DNA of 64,000 nt, taken from NCBI RefSeq assembly GCF_036320965.1, contig NC_092241.1, forward strand, positions 28,373,297 through 28,437,296, in the 5' to 3' direction. How positions within the stretch are numbered: position 1 is the stretch's first letter; every line of letters begins with the position of its first letter. Shown here in pieces: positions 33,770-45,699 of the stretch. This stretch comes from Panulirus ornatus. Its lineage: Eukaryota; Arthropoda; Malacostraca; Decapoda; Palinuridae. A program made the translations under genes and the position numbers. The notes beneath the pieces were generated by a model. That model had not been told where the DNA came from. It saw nothing but the letters and a program-made list of their open reading frames with translations, and ran no database searches.

Positions 33770-35286
33770 AAGAGGTAGTAAAAGCTTTGCGGAAGATGAA
33801 AGCCGGCAAGGCAGCAGGTTTGGATGGTATTGCAGTGGAATTTATTAAGAAAGGGGGTGACTGTATTGTTGACTGGTTGGTAAGGTTATTTAATGTATGT
33901 ATGACTCATGGTGAGGTGCCTGAGGATTGGCGGAATGCGTGCATAGTGCCATTGTACAAAGGCAAAGGGGATAAGAGTGAGTGCTCAAATTACAGAGGTA
34001 TAAGTTTGTTGAGTATTCCTGGTAAATTATATGGGAGGGTATTGATTGAGAGGGTGAAGGCATGTACAGAGCATCAGATTGGGGAAGAGCAGTGCGGTTT
34101 CAGAAGTGGTAGAGGATGTGTGGATCAGGTGTTTGCTTTGAAGAATGTATGTGAGAAATACTTAGAAAAGCAAAGGGATTTGTATGTAGCATTTATGGAT
34201 CTGGAGAAGGCATATGATAGAGTTGATAGAGATGCTCTGTGGAAGGTATTAAGAATATATGGTGTGGGAGGCAAGTTGTTAGAAGCAGTGAAAAGTTTTT
34301 ATCGAGGATGTAAGGCATGTGTACGTGTAGGAAGAGAGGAAAGTGATTGGTTCTCAGTGAATGTAGGTTTGCGGCAGGGGTGTGTGATGTCTCCATGGTT
34401 GTTTAATTTGTTTATGGATGGGGTTGTAAAGGAGGTAAATGCAAGAGTCCTGGAAAGAGGGGCAAGTATGAAGTCTGTTGGGGATGAGAGAGCTTGGGAA
34501 GTGAGTCAATTGTTGTTCGCTGATGATACAGCGCTGGTGGCTGATTCATGTGAGAAACTGCAGAAGCTGGTGACTGAGTTTGGTAAAGTGTGTGGAAGAA
34601 GAAAGTTGAGAGTAAATGTGAATAAGAGCAAGGTTATTAGGTACAGTAGGGGTGAGGGTCAAGTCAATTGGGAGGTGAGTTTGAATGGAGAAAAACTGGA
34701 GGAAGTGAAGTGTTTTAGATATCTGGGAGTGGATCTGTCAGCGGATGGAACCATGGAAGCGGAAGTGGATCATAGGGTGGGGGAGGGGGCGAAAATTTTG
34801 GGAGCCTTGAAAAATGTGTGGAAGTCGAGAACATTATCTCGGAAAGCAAAAATGGGTATGTTTGAGGGAATAGTGGTACCAACAATGCTGTATGGTTGCG
34901 AGGCGTGGGCTATGGATAGAGATGTGCGCAGGAGGATGGATGTGCTGGAAATGAGATGTTTGAGGACAATGTGTGGTGTGAGGTGGTTTGAGCGAGTAAG
35001 TAACGTAAGGGTAAGAGAGATGTGTGGAAATAAAAAGAGCGTGGTTGAGAGAGCAGAAGAGGGTGTTTTGAAATGGTTTGGGCACATGGAGAGAATGAGT
35101 GAGGAGAGATTGACCAAGAGGATATATGTGTCGGAGGTGGAGGGAACGAGGAGAAGAGGGAGACCAAATTGGAGGTGGAAAGATGGAGTGAAAAAGATTT
35201 TGTGTGATCGGGGCCTGAACATGCAGGAGGGTGAAAGGAGGGCAAGAAATAGAGTGAATTGGAGTCATGTGGTATACAGGGGTTGA
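33765..35286 (+). pseudogene. RTE-like LINE reverse transcriptase, 5'-truncated but open
   Basis: The frame is open over about 500 codons but has no genuine start: it continues upstream into (TA)n, and the first ATG is at 33796. Counting from 33787, RT blocks appear in order: GKAAGLDGIAVEFI (7-20), CIVPLYKGKGDKSECSNYRG (about 52-71), QCGFRSGRG (102-110), FMDLEKAYDRV (136-146, catalytic Asp138), GLRQGCVMSPWLFNLF (194-209), and LLFADDTAL (242-250, catalytic Asp246-Asp247). The thumb and C-terminal part carries MLYGCEAWA (367-375), a GHMERM motif and [10 protein letters not shown]. The enzyme copies LINE RNA onto nicked target DNA. The C-terminal YGCEAW, GHMERM and GRP blocks fit the RTE group; the clade is inferred from memory. 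The apurinic-like endonuclease domain is missing here but survives, decayed, at 45700. Confidence 0.85.
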
Positions 35287-35462
35287 CGTGCTGTCAGTGG
35301 ATTGAAGCAAGGCATGTGAAGCGTCTGGGGTAAACCATGGAAAGCTGTGTAGGTATGTATATTTGCGTGTGTGGACGTGTGTATGTACATGTGTATGGGG
35401 GGGGGGGCCATTTCTTTCGTCTGTTTCCTTGCGCTACCTCGCAAACGCGGGAGACGACAAAG

Positions 35463-35500
<38 letters not shown>
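33765..35500 (+). mobile_element. LINE L copy L1, 5'-truncated, with poly(A) tail
   Basis: The element starts within the reverse-transcriptase domain at the end of a (TA)n array. It includes the RT ORF (stop at 35284-35286), a short 3' UTR (TTGACGTGCTGTCAGTGG, a TG-rich stretch with a G run, then TTGCGCTACCTCGCAAACGC), and a ~35 base A tail at 35466-35500. The upstream ORF and endonuclease domain are absent, so the copy is dead for autonomous movement. Near identity to the copy at 59512 points to recent activity of the family. Confidence 0.9.
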
Positions 35501-35505
<5 letters not shown>

Positions 35506-35739
35506 TCTTTCATACTATTCACCATTTCCCGCGTTAGCGAGGTAGCGTTAAGAACAAAGGACTGGGCCTTGAGGGAATATCCTCACCTGGCCCCCTTCTC
35601 TGCTCACTCTTTTGGAAAATTAAAGAAAATAAAAAACGAGAGGGGAGGATTTCCAGCCACCCGCTCCCTCCCCTTTTAGTCGCCTTCCACGACACGCAGG
35701 GAATACGTGGGAAGTATTCTTTCTCCCCTGTCCCCAGGG

Positions 35740-35741
<2 letters not shown>
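35501..35741 (-). mobile_element. interspersed repeat R1, minus-strand copy at the LINE tail
   Basis: Read on the minus strand it goes from TTATCCCTGGGGACAGGGG to ATGGTGAATAGTATGAAAG. It abuts the poly(A) of LINE copy L1 on its 3' side with only ATATAT between, and a (TA)n array on its 5' side. The tail-to-tail arrangement with L1 suggests that one element inserted beside the other's tail. Confidence 0.87.

Positions 35742-35816
<75 letters not shown>
35742..35816. repeat. (TA)n microsatellite
   Basis: About 37 TA units flanking R1. Confidence 0.97.
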
Positions 35817-35819
<3 letters not shown>

Positions 35820-36974
35820 TAAGAACCTGCTCTTACTCCATTCTCAATACTACACATCTTCTCTGCTCATTTCTCTTCTGTCTTGTTCCTTCCTCCATGA
35901 GTCTCTCCATGACAATCTGTTTGTCTGTAGTGAGTTTTCCCCTGTATTTACAGCTGATCTCCAAATCCGTTCGCCTGTTAGTATGACTCCACAAGTGTTT
36001 GGTATCCACCATACCAGAGACACTCCCTTGTGGAACTAACCGACTGCCCTCTTCTCTGATGGTCTGGCTGACTCGTGATCCGATAACGCAAAGTTTTCGT
36101 ACTACAAAAGGTAATCCGTGATTACAACATCGCTTAACCACGTGATGCTCACTTTTCCTCCCACACCTTCAGTCTTCGTCTGACGACTTTATATTTTTTT
36201 AAGGGGAAAGGATTAACTCTTCGTATATTTCCAAGGGAAGGATCGCCTTGGAGTCTTCATCACTCCAGTCTATTACTTGTAACTATGATTTACATTATAG
36301 TCTACATACATTTAGAGCAACTAATTAGGGACGGTAAACTCCAGCCTTCAAATTCTAGAGCCACAAGAATCAACAGTATCATTGTTCATTACTTTTGCAT
36401 CCATTAGGCAGCCAACAGAATCACACGAAAATACCCATCGAAGATCATCTTGACAAGACTCTAATTCCCCAGTTTCTCAAGAGCGTTAAGCAGTATGATG
36501 TATGTGGAATTTCTTATGGGGCAACTTTCTCTTATTTCTGCTGATCATGGACCTTCAAGAGATGGCCATGACCGGCCTCTTCTTTTCTTTTCTTGATTCT
36601 CCAACGCATGTGACAGTTCTCTATTCCCTTACGCTTAAGCCTGTTGCAGCTCGTTTGTTATTTGATGGGCTTTACAGATAGTGGATTCCTGACTCGGTAA
36701 AACTCCTTGCATCGTGACATCTTTCTTACCGATAAGAAGCTTTGCGTTTCAATACATTTCCTGGGTCTTAAGAGAACCCCAGAGGTCTCTAGCATCTTGG
36801 GCCTTTTGCTGTTCTCCGCTTCTGGAAGTTTCGCAGCTCAGTCATTCTAGAGGATCCCATTGTGTTTTGCCCTATGGAGTTTGATGGCAGATACTCTTAA
36901 GAAAATCTTTTATAGTTAAATGAAAAACCGTCTGTTCTATTAATCAGACAAAACTGAGTCCAGTTGTATGAACT
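35817..36974. other. unique DNA with one half of a dispersed duplication
   Basis: No gene supported. It includes the first copy of a 76 bp duplicated segment (35848-35923). Confidence 0.4.
35848..35923 (+). repeat. dispersed 76 bp duplication, copy 1
   Basis: TACTACACATCTTCTCTGCT through CCATGACAATCTGTTTG; it matches 37221-37296 in the same orientation with about three mismatches. Confidence 0.85.
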
Positions 36975-37086
36975 AATTTTCATTGACTGTAATCATAATG
37001 TAATTTTCATTGACTGTAGTCATAATGTAATTCTCATTGACTGTAGTCATAATGTAATTCTCAATGACTGTAGTCATAATGTAATT
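36975..37086. repeat. 27 bp tandem repeat, about four units
   Basis: Units read AATTTTCATTGACTGTA then GTCATAATGT, with minor substitutions (ATTCTC for ATTTTC, CAATGACT for CATTGACT). Confidence 0.92.
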
Positions 37087-37220
37087 TTTCAGTTTTCTGA
37101 ATGAAGATGAATCAAGAGGTTTTACGTGGACGGCTGGCCACCAGGACACTAGGTGTTCTACACAATGATCCCTGCATCATGTATCGTAATCTCTCAGAAA
37201 CTTTATATCTCGTGGCTCGT

Positions 37221-37296
37221 TACTACACATCTTCTCTGCTCATCTCTCTTCTGTCTCGTTCCTTCCTCCATGAGTCTCCCCATGACAATCTGTTTG
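37221..37296 (+). repeat. dispersed 76 bp duplication, copy 2
   Basis: Second copy of the segment at 35848-35923. Both copies stay open in one frame (reading YYTSSLLISLLS at the start), but there is no splice-site support for an exon. Confidence 0.85.
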
Positions 37297-38089
37297 CAAC
37301 AACTGGTAAGAGACAGGAGGCGTTCCAGTCTTGTAGAATTACGCTATTTTAAGCCATCATCCTCCTTAGATACTCCTAGAATTTGAAGGACATGACATTG
37401 AGCCAGTGAACCTCAAGCAAGTATAATCTGGATACGTCAAAAGCTTCATGCAAAACAAAATTCAATAAATATATCATAAGACTCTAATAGCAACTATCCC
37501 TATTCACAAAAAGATTACAAACATCGAAAACATACGTGGCTAAAGTGCCAAAAAGGAAAGAAACAAAGGTGAAGAATTGTTCTTATTTCTTTTTTCTTTC
37601 TTTTGCCGATGAGTCTCTCAGCCTACGTGGCTGTAATGAATATCAGGTTCATTTAATATCTAACAGTAAAGTACATAGTTCTCTTTCTTTCCATTTTTTA
37701 TTGATTTACGGAAGTGTCTTTATGGAGGACGGGATTGTCTGTTTTTTGAAACATGCTCGTCAATGCAAGATTACCCATTGACATTAAGCATCTTAGATCA
37801 TTCTCTCCCAGCTGGGAATGGCCTCAATATCCCATGTTATTCAATAAATCCGCCATACAACTCCTCAGGACTATTCAACCTGATTCACATGCTTCCACGT
37901 CTATAGTTTCTTTTACTAGGAGAAGTGTTTTGATATATAGATGAATGCACATAAAGCTCTACCAGTGCTAAGTCTTGGCTGCGATGTGTAGCATTCGGTT
38001 TGTAAAAATTACCCTAATGAAGTATCTGTCCTCTTTTCATTACTTGATATATATCAGTACATATTATTCAACCTAACAGAAATACACTT
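37297..38089. other. unique DNA, nothing recognised
   Basis: No supported gene or repeat. Confidence 0.4.
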
Positions 38090-39450
38090 TCCTCTCCACG
38101 AACTCATGTCATAAAAGCATGAGTGTTACTATGTAACAACCTTTCAGATGCTTTGGAGATACCAAAGGATACAATAGAAAAGAAATAAAAATTCCAGAGA
38201 AAGGGTGACCAGAGGTGGATTACATAAGAGATATCACCAATGCACTTTGTCGATGATCTAAAAGAAGAGGGTGAGATTCTAAGATTTTAAAACAGAGAGA
38301 GTTAAGTTGCAGAAGCTAAAGCAATGTGGTAATAGTCAAAAGAGTTTGAATGGTCTCCTTTTGTAGGGATTGGGTGCACCAACACAAACATCTGAGAAGG
38401 AAGTAAGCTTGTGAGCACTGGTGTCGGCTTAGAGCCATACTCCCCTTGGGATATGAGAAGGTGTACTGTCAAGACTATGCACTTTGCCCATTTGAAGCAG
38501 GGAGAGTACTCGAAAGGTCTTGTGCGAGAAAAAAATAGGAAACGGTATACTGTAGACTTATTGGAAAGAGCTGTGGGAAGAGAACTACAAATGAAATCAT
38601 CCAAAGGAGAGTTAAAGCTGAAGTATGAAGCCACATAGAGCGAATTTATCAGTAGAGTTAGCCAGATAGACTAGAACAGAAAGGGGAGGAAAAGTTCAAC
38701 TGCAGCATTTACTGGAGATGCTTCTTGGTTAAGGAAAAGTAATGTCGATTTTTTTCCAGATGGCTTGTCTGACTCTACGAAGAACAATTGATAGCGATTC
38801 CAAGGAGAACTGAAGTGACTGGGTTGAAACTGTGACCATAAAACCCTAATACTGCAACTAGATCGGGTGTTTATTTGATTAATTTTCTAAACCGCTGAGG
38901 AACAAAATGGGGTCACCCGTAATAGACCTAAACCAATTGTTGTGAGGTGTACATTGATATCCCTTGCATAAAGGATTTCGGCAAATGGATGTGGAGACAG
39001 AAAGTCTTCGTGGCAGGTGTTCCAGTGCTCGAAGTTGTACGTAGTTGGAGGAACTGTATGGGAAATGCAAGAAAAATGGAACCAAATTAATCGAGGGTGA
39101 AGAAACTTTGAACCAAATAACTTCAAAGCTGGGAGATGAATAGGTATGAGGCAAGCAATAGGTGCTTTCATATTGCAGTAACCACAGATATTGCTCTTGA
39201 AGCGGGAAAGATGGTAGAGACTTGAGGGTCACGAAGAGAGGCAACATTGCAGCACTGGGATCCTAAGAGAAGATCAATTGAAGAAACAAGCAGATAAGAG
39301 TTCAACGGAGGAGAGAATGGAACTCAATGTTGCAAAATTGGAAAGAGAAAGAGTCTATTCTTAGGGCATTACTTTGGCACGGGTGAGGCGGGTCCTAGTC
39401 ATTCCACCCACACGATCAGTAGCGATTTAGTGCTGGGGTTGCATTGCCTA
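38090..39450 (-). pseudogene. decayed Jockey-like LINE (endonuclease and RT parts)
   Basis: On the minus strand, between about 39260 and 38880, stretches such as SPHPFAEILYARDINVH and HNNWFRSITGDP match the endonuclease block seen in arthropod Jockey-type LINEs (PFAEI, then GDFNVH, then W and TD). Downstream, VHPIPTKGDHSNSFDYYHIAL (about 38400-38330) corresponds to the RT block VxPxPKKGDRSxxxNYRPIAL. GISKASERLLHS (about 38165-38130) corresponds to the catalytic DISKAFDRVWH block, with its Asp replaced by Gly. These blocks lie in different frames with stops between, so the copy is an old, inactive relic. Family blocks are from general knowledge; the alignment was by eye. Confidence 0.62.
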
Positions 39451-39617
39451 GACGTTCTCCCATATGCTATATGTGAGAAGTGAAAAATGAAATTTGTAGT
39501 TTTTGAATAAACTTTCATGTGGGTTACGTGTTGCTATGAGTCCTATGTAATGTAGACGGGTTGTAGACGGGTTTCCAGCAGAGAGAAAAGACAGCAACTT
39601 GGGCCAAGAAGGGGAAA

Positions 39618-39698
39618 ATGAGAGCCACTGCAATACTAGTTTACCTCCCCGTCGTCATTATCCCTTTCGGTATTTATTCTGTAGTATCTGTCTGGTCG
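39618..39698 (+). CDS. candidate first exon encoding a hydrophobic N-terminus
   Basis: An ATG (A at -3) opens 27 codons ending exactly at a donor, TGGTCG|GTGAGT (GT at 39699-39700, phase 0). Almost all residues from 4 to 26 are hydrophobic (ILVYLPVVIIPFGIYSVV), giving a signal peptide or transmembrane anchor. If the donor is ignored the frame stops after 39 codons. The family is unknown and no further exon is identified. Confidence 0.3.
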
Positions 39699-39702
39699 GT
39701 GA

Positions 39703-42700
39703 GTGGTCCGCCACCTACTATTCACTGGTTATACTAACTCTGGTGCTGACAGGTCATTATTACCGGACGTCAATACAACATTCCATAGCTTGATAGGTTT
39801 ACGTGATTTACAGTTGCGTAAACCTGTTCACGTGTGCGGTATCAATATTACAATCAAGATGGTCCAATTGTTAAAGATGTACATATCAACTGCATCCGAT
39901 GCTAGGTAACCAGCAGCGAACTAATACCACCTCAAGCAGGACGACCTAACCAGCTTCACTGTAACCACCAAATCCACTACTGACCAAGACGTACTGACGA
40001 GGGAATTCATACTGGTATCAACAATACACACGCGATCACTCAGTACAAAAATGTCGGATTCTAAGAAGTTCGTTGACGAAGCAGACCTTCTTCTATCTTC
40101 CGAGGTTCCAAGTGTCTTATCATGACAGGAAGGCGTGAGTGTAATGATCGATAGAAATGATTCGATGGAACTTTAGTGGATCAGGAAGAGAATACGTCTG
40201 CTGAAATTGATTTTTCGTCGTTATAACCACATACAGGATCAAGTCCCCGCCCAGGATCCCCCTTTGATATGATAATTTTGCTGATAACCTCGAAAGAAAA
40301 AATAAAGGCAAAGTTTGTTTTACGTTCAAGCCTCATGATCTCTCGCTGAACACGAATTATTGGGTTTCTGATTTCCTGATGTGATCGGTACAACTCTCGT
40401 AGGAGTTAAATTGAAGGACGACAAAAAAAAGAAATATGTTTTACACGAGTCACTTGGTAGTGTCTGGAGGAAGTCTGACAAGGATTGCCACCTTTAACAG
40501 CCACAGATAACGCACACAAATGCTACACAGAAACCTCCTGCATATCTTAGTGTCAGAACTTGCATCTTCCATCCTCATTCTACCTGAGCCCCCTAGAATT
40601 ACCTGCGCCTCGAACAAGTGTTAAACCAAAAAGAAGAAAAAAAAATGTAAAGAAATACTCGAGCAGACGAGCTGGTGAGCGTTCTTGCGCCCAGCCAAGA
40701 AGTTCACGGCCACACGCCACGTAAAGTTTTTGAAGATAAGTATCATCATCCAGTTCGCAGGTGGTCCACTCGCCCGCCCCGTGTTAAATGGTGTTCCTAC
40801 AAGCCACAGGTGTACGTGGAGGAGGGTAGGTGGGGTGGTTAGGTATAGCATCGCAATGGGAGCGAATCGTGTAGAGCTTGCACACATTACGGTAAGCAGG
40901 CAGATGTAGTTTACTGTGCAATATCTAACGAAGGACGTGAGACGAAGCATCGAGTAAAGCAATATATTGATATACCACCTTGGACTAAGGAATATTATCA
41001 TAATGTCGTGGACAAATGTCATGGCTTATGTTCTTTATATCACACAATATCAGGGAGACTTGCTCCCGAAGTAGGTAATGGTGTGAAAATTAACTAATTG
41101 TTGTAAAAGATTGTGGATGGGTGAGGCGTCACCTTACATAAACAGACAACTGCTTGTGTGAGCCTCGTATGCTGGTGGGTAAGAAGGTATGCCCGATAAC
41201 ATCCTTCAGTGCAGCAGCATTTAGGCCACATCACGATTCAATGGTTACATGTTTAAATGTTGCCATCGATGTAGTAAATACCAGAACAAGTATCCAAGAC
41301 AGAAAGGAAAACTTTTGAGGAACTCTGTCATGTTATACGATTTTCATCATCGTCTTCTATCAGGATGTGTAACTAAAGTTTAGAATAGATTACGGTTTAT
41401 ATGGAAGAACCATAGCAACGCTTCTCGTACGTGTGGAATAAATCATTAGCTAATAAAGCTTTTGATAACCATCATTCGAGACAAAACTGTACATCATGAA
41501 TAAAATTATCATCAAATCAACCGATTTTCCAGCATGGCTTTCAACGCATCCGTTCATTTGAATAGATCTCTTTAATCTTTCCTGTAGTATGATAAGATTT
41601 AGGATGAAAGAAGGATGGTTGATGTCATTTGCATACATTCGATAAAGTCCAGCATCAAAGATTACTCACGATATTAATACAGACGGCGCTGTACAGCCAG
41701 AACACAAACTACTTATACTCCATTGGTGTCAAACAGTATGACAAACTAATGAAATATTCAGAACAAAGCTCTCACATTTGTCTTCACATTGGCAGCCCTG
41801 TTTTCCTGATATGAGAATATGTGGAGTCACCAGTGACACTATTCCTGTCACGTGCCATGCTGAAATGACATCACAATCACACTTCCAACCCCACCGAGAA
41901 GACTGAAGAGGATGTGTTCAGTCTGAAATCCATCGCACTCAGGGGTTAAAAGTGATTTATGGACTGACTTTATTTGATGGCTCGAAAGCTGACTAACTGG
42001 GCGAAGACAAAGAGCAGTGACAATCGGTCAGGTCTCCATATGGTTGAATGTAAGAAGTACACTGCCACAAAGTCAGTCTTGAGGTTACTTCTTGTTCATA
42101 TGTACTAATGTAGCTGATGTAATGGGCTAGATTATACATATGAAAACAAGCAACTACAATTCCTGATAGACTGGGGGTCACAAGTGACACGTGAATATCA
42201 GAAATCGATAAATGCAAAGTTTAGCACATCGGCAGTGATAACAAGAAGACAGACAATACCATGAACTCTTTTGCGCTCTATAACGCAAATGGATGGCAAG
42301 CACTTCCAGTGAGGAGAGGGATTAATCAAAAGGAAAGAAAATGTTAACCTTTAAAGATGGTACATTTGAATGCAAGTTACACATCTCTGATGCATTCCGA
42401 CCTTTGAAGACAGTGCTTAGTTCTGAAGAGCTCAACTTGAAAAAAGAAAAGAAAAAAAAGGATAACTTAGAGGAAAAAGATTATTCCAAGGCAGAAGAAC
42501 AAGTCCTATGAGATACGTCCAGACGATCTTAGACAATTTAGCCTAGACAAGCTATGCTTAAGAGAAGATGTAGTACAGGTATTCTAATTTCATCTGTAAT
42601 AATGGCCTCAAACTCGTACGTAAACGTTTTACTTTGAATAAAGCTCAGATTTTTTCTTTTTTCTTCATCAGAAAGGACTGACCGAGACATATGAAAGGAC

Positions 42701-45699
42701 TGACATATGAAAGGACTGACCGAGAACATTAGTTAAAAGCATCTTTGCAAATGAGTTATAGAATCTGACAAAAATTTCGTTTCAAATCCAAGACAAGTTA
42801 TTTGCTCCTCGTGTTTGCAAAATGTACAATGATTCATCCTCTTAGCTAATATGAGAAAGGGCAATTTCGGTTCATTTTGGGAGAGACTTTGAAACACTCA
42901 ACTTTGAAATACTCAACAAAAGAAAAATGTATTCATAATGCCAACCGTATTAAGTCCAGCCTTGTTTAATAATTCTTTTTCCACCTATCCTTTCTGGAAT
43001 CCTCCCCCAGCTCGCCTTGAGACTTTAAGGTTGAGGCATCAACATCGAACACTAAAGCAGACACGAAATGAAGAAGGAAAATACGCCATGAAACTTTTAT
43101 TCTTTATGGAGATTAGCGAGCGATGGTGGGAGCGATGAAGGAGAGGTCTTGATAGGGACGGACTTGAGAGCCAATTACAGTGTATTACAGTGGGTTCTGA
43201 CGGCCCACAGCCCCAAGCCGCCACACAATGCAGCAGCCTTCACCCACGTAGACCACCAGCGCGTCGCGTCTGCTTTAAGGTTCCTCGCCACCAGGAGACC
43301 GACCACACGTGAGGCCACGGGTATAAACGTATCGTTTATCACCGCCCCGGTCGCGGCACCTCATCATCCTGTGGAAAGCGATCTGTCTGGGAAGGTCGTA
43401 AGCCTCGCGTGTGTCTCTCAGAGACTCGTTAATGACAAAGTCAGCTAATCCACCGTGATTGAGGGGACGGCAGGCAGTTCTGATGACTACTCATTGATAA
43501 CAAAGAGACAAAAAGGACTGAGAATTTATAGATCAACAGGTGGGAGGTGCTGGAGAGAATGATGAACGTAGCCACTAGTCTTACACACCACTGGAAACGC
43601 AAAGGTAAAAAGGAGAAAATTATTAGAAGTGGGAGGATGTGATGAGCATGAAAATTTCAGCAACTGCACTCATCACGTAGAATGGAATTCACAAGTAAAG
43701 CCAGGACTGAAGAGTGATTATATGGCTTGAACTTTGAATCTGAAGGCAGGTTGTTGATTATGTAAAACACCACGGATCGTAATTACGTTAAGTTCTAATA
43801 GTTTATTGGTAAACGTAAATGAGAAATCATCCAGCCATCATAAAATCATTTTTTGAAAGAACAAACATAAGATTTCAATTTCACTAAATTCTTAAACGGT
43901 GGGTCAGACAGCAAAATATAATCTAGGAAAATATGTCTTATATACGAAGATTTTTCATAATATTTGTCTCGGATTTCATCTAGAACACATCTTCAGAAAT
44001 AAGGAAAAATTTAGTCACCAGTGATGAAGGGTTGAGCTTCCTCATTCATTTAGAAACAGCATGTCAACGTTTGCTTGCCAAACACCCTTGGTTTATGGGA
44101 ATGTCTCACCGTTATCTCACAGAGTTCAGGAGGAAATTTCACAACAGGGAAACATAAGCACCCACATGATATGCACTCATACAGACAGGCTTGATATATG
44201 TAACTCCATTACACTCTGACAGAAAGTATGTGAACGGAAACTCACACGATGGATTTTGAGCTTTGCCTTGAGGATCCACTATAAGCCAGAGAGCCACGAG
44301 CTGCCTAGAGGAGGATCATCACGTTGCCAGCAGCAGGTTATCATGTCATACTTATCAGATCCGGCCCTGAAATCATTCTTTTAACCTTCCTTATCATAAT
44401 TTCTTTCCGCTGGTCATCCTAGAAACCGGTTGTTACTGCTGAACGTTTTCAGGACTCTTTATAAGTACCACTTGGAGAGGTATGCTCACATCAGACTTGG
44501 GAGAAGCCTCAGCCGCTTCAAGTTTATGGACGAACAGACCTCATAACACCCACCCTTGGTACGGAGGGTTTACGAAGGCGGTGAACGCCACAGTTCAAAT
44601 CCCTTGAGAGGTTCAGTTGTATATAATCTTTTGCGAATGTTTAACACGGAGCGCATCAGGTAGGAAATACATTTGATTCTTCAGAACCATACAGGTGTAT
44701 ATGAAATAAGAAATCACAGTCTTCATAACTGAGACAATGCATTTGGTCACGCTCAGGACGAACAACACTCACAAAGTCCTCATGGAAAGCAGGTTGTGTC
44801 ATCTCAGCCAGTGATTCTCCTCTCATCTACTAACTGCACTGACAGAAACTTAGGTTCAGAAGCCCTCTAGCCACTGGTCCAGGAATACTGAACAGGCCTG
44901 AGCTCCTGAATATGAAACTGATAAGGCACTTCAGGTCTCCGTTCAATATTGACGTGGTATGCTAGGTTAAACTAGATTTTACCACTGTTCATATCATAAC
45001 AACCAATAAAAACCTAGATACCGGGAAATTTCATCCAAATAATCGTCGATTTTAAGAAAAAATGATAATTGTTGTTTTCTTTCTAAGAGAATATAGGACG
45101 TAAAATAATATTCTTAATTGAAGGAAGCAAGCAATGGCTGGACGAGAAAAGAAAACGAGTCTCCAAGCGAGAGGACAAGCAAGACTGGTGCAGGATCAAG
45201 ATAAGCTGCAAATAGCTGAGGAGAACTGACACCCAGAGCCTTTACCACTGGAGGGCCGGAGGCGTTGGTGGTGGTGATGACAAGGTGGATTATAAGGACA
45301 TGAGTACGGAGCACCGCCACCCTGGTTACACCACACTACTGCTTCTATTGTGTTGGGCCCGTGGTGTAGGTGGACGAGGAGTTTTAAGTGGAGTAAGAGG
45401 ACAAGAAGGTGGAGCACAACCACAAGGATAAGTGCAATAAGTAGGGGAAAAGAGGAGGCGTATGAAGATGAGATGTACGGTCAGGAGGAGCTGTATGAGG
45501 ACAAGGGACTTTATCAAGAGAACATGGGACGACTAAAGGCAATGTTATGAAACAGAAGACATGGAATAAAGAAATAAAATCATGAAAAGGGATGGGAGTG
45601 GGAATGAAAATAGAGGATAACGAGAGGTAGGTGATTACAAGGACTTATGCAACTGTAAAAGGGCTGATTAAGTGTCCTCACTTATGATGCAAGGGATTC
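39703..45699. other. long stretch without a supported gene
   Basis: About 6 kb of mostly unique, AT-rich sequence. Weak points only: a 24-codon frame at 40051-40125 starting MSDSKKF; a GC-rich open frame at 43149-43448 without splice context; a frame at 40685-40890 ending near a GTAAGC donor; a short direct repeat of GAAAGGACTGAC at 42670-42725. None is strong enough to call a gene. Confidence 0.35.

Noticed and set aside
34770..35310. Minus-strand open frames of 150 and 158 codons opposite the RT ORF
   Set aside because: They lie antisense to the conserved RT frame and recur identically opposite the other LINE copies (58514-59212, 60327-60867). Their openness reflects purine-rich sense codons, not coding.
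40051..40125. Short ORF starting MSDSKKF
   Set aside because: 24 codons with its own stop and no splice donor in frame; too short to support.
43149..43448. GC-rich open frame of 99 codons
   Set aside because: No start in good context, no splice sites matching its ends, and no recognisable domain.
45114..45550. Several overlapping open frames on both strands
   Set aside because: GA-rich low-complexity DNA just upstream of a LINE relic; no domain or conserved motif seen.
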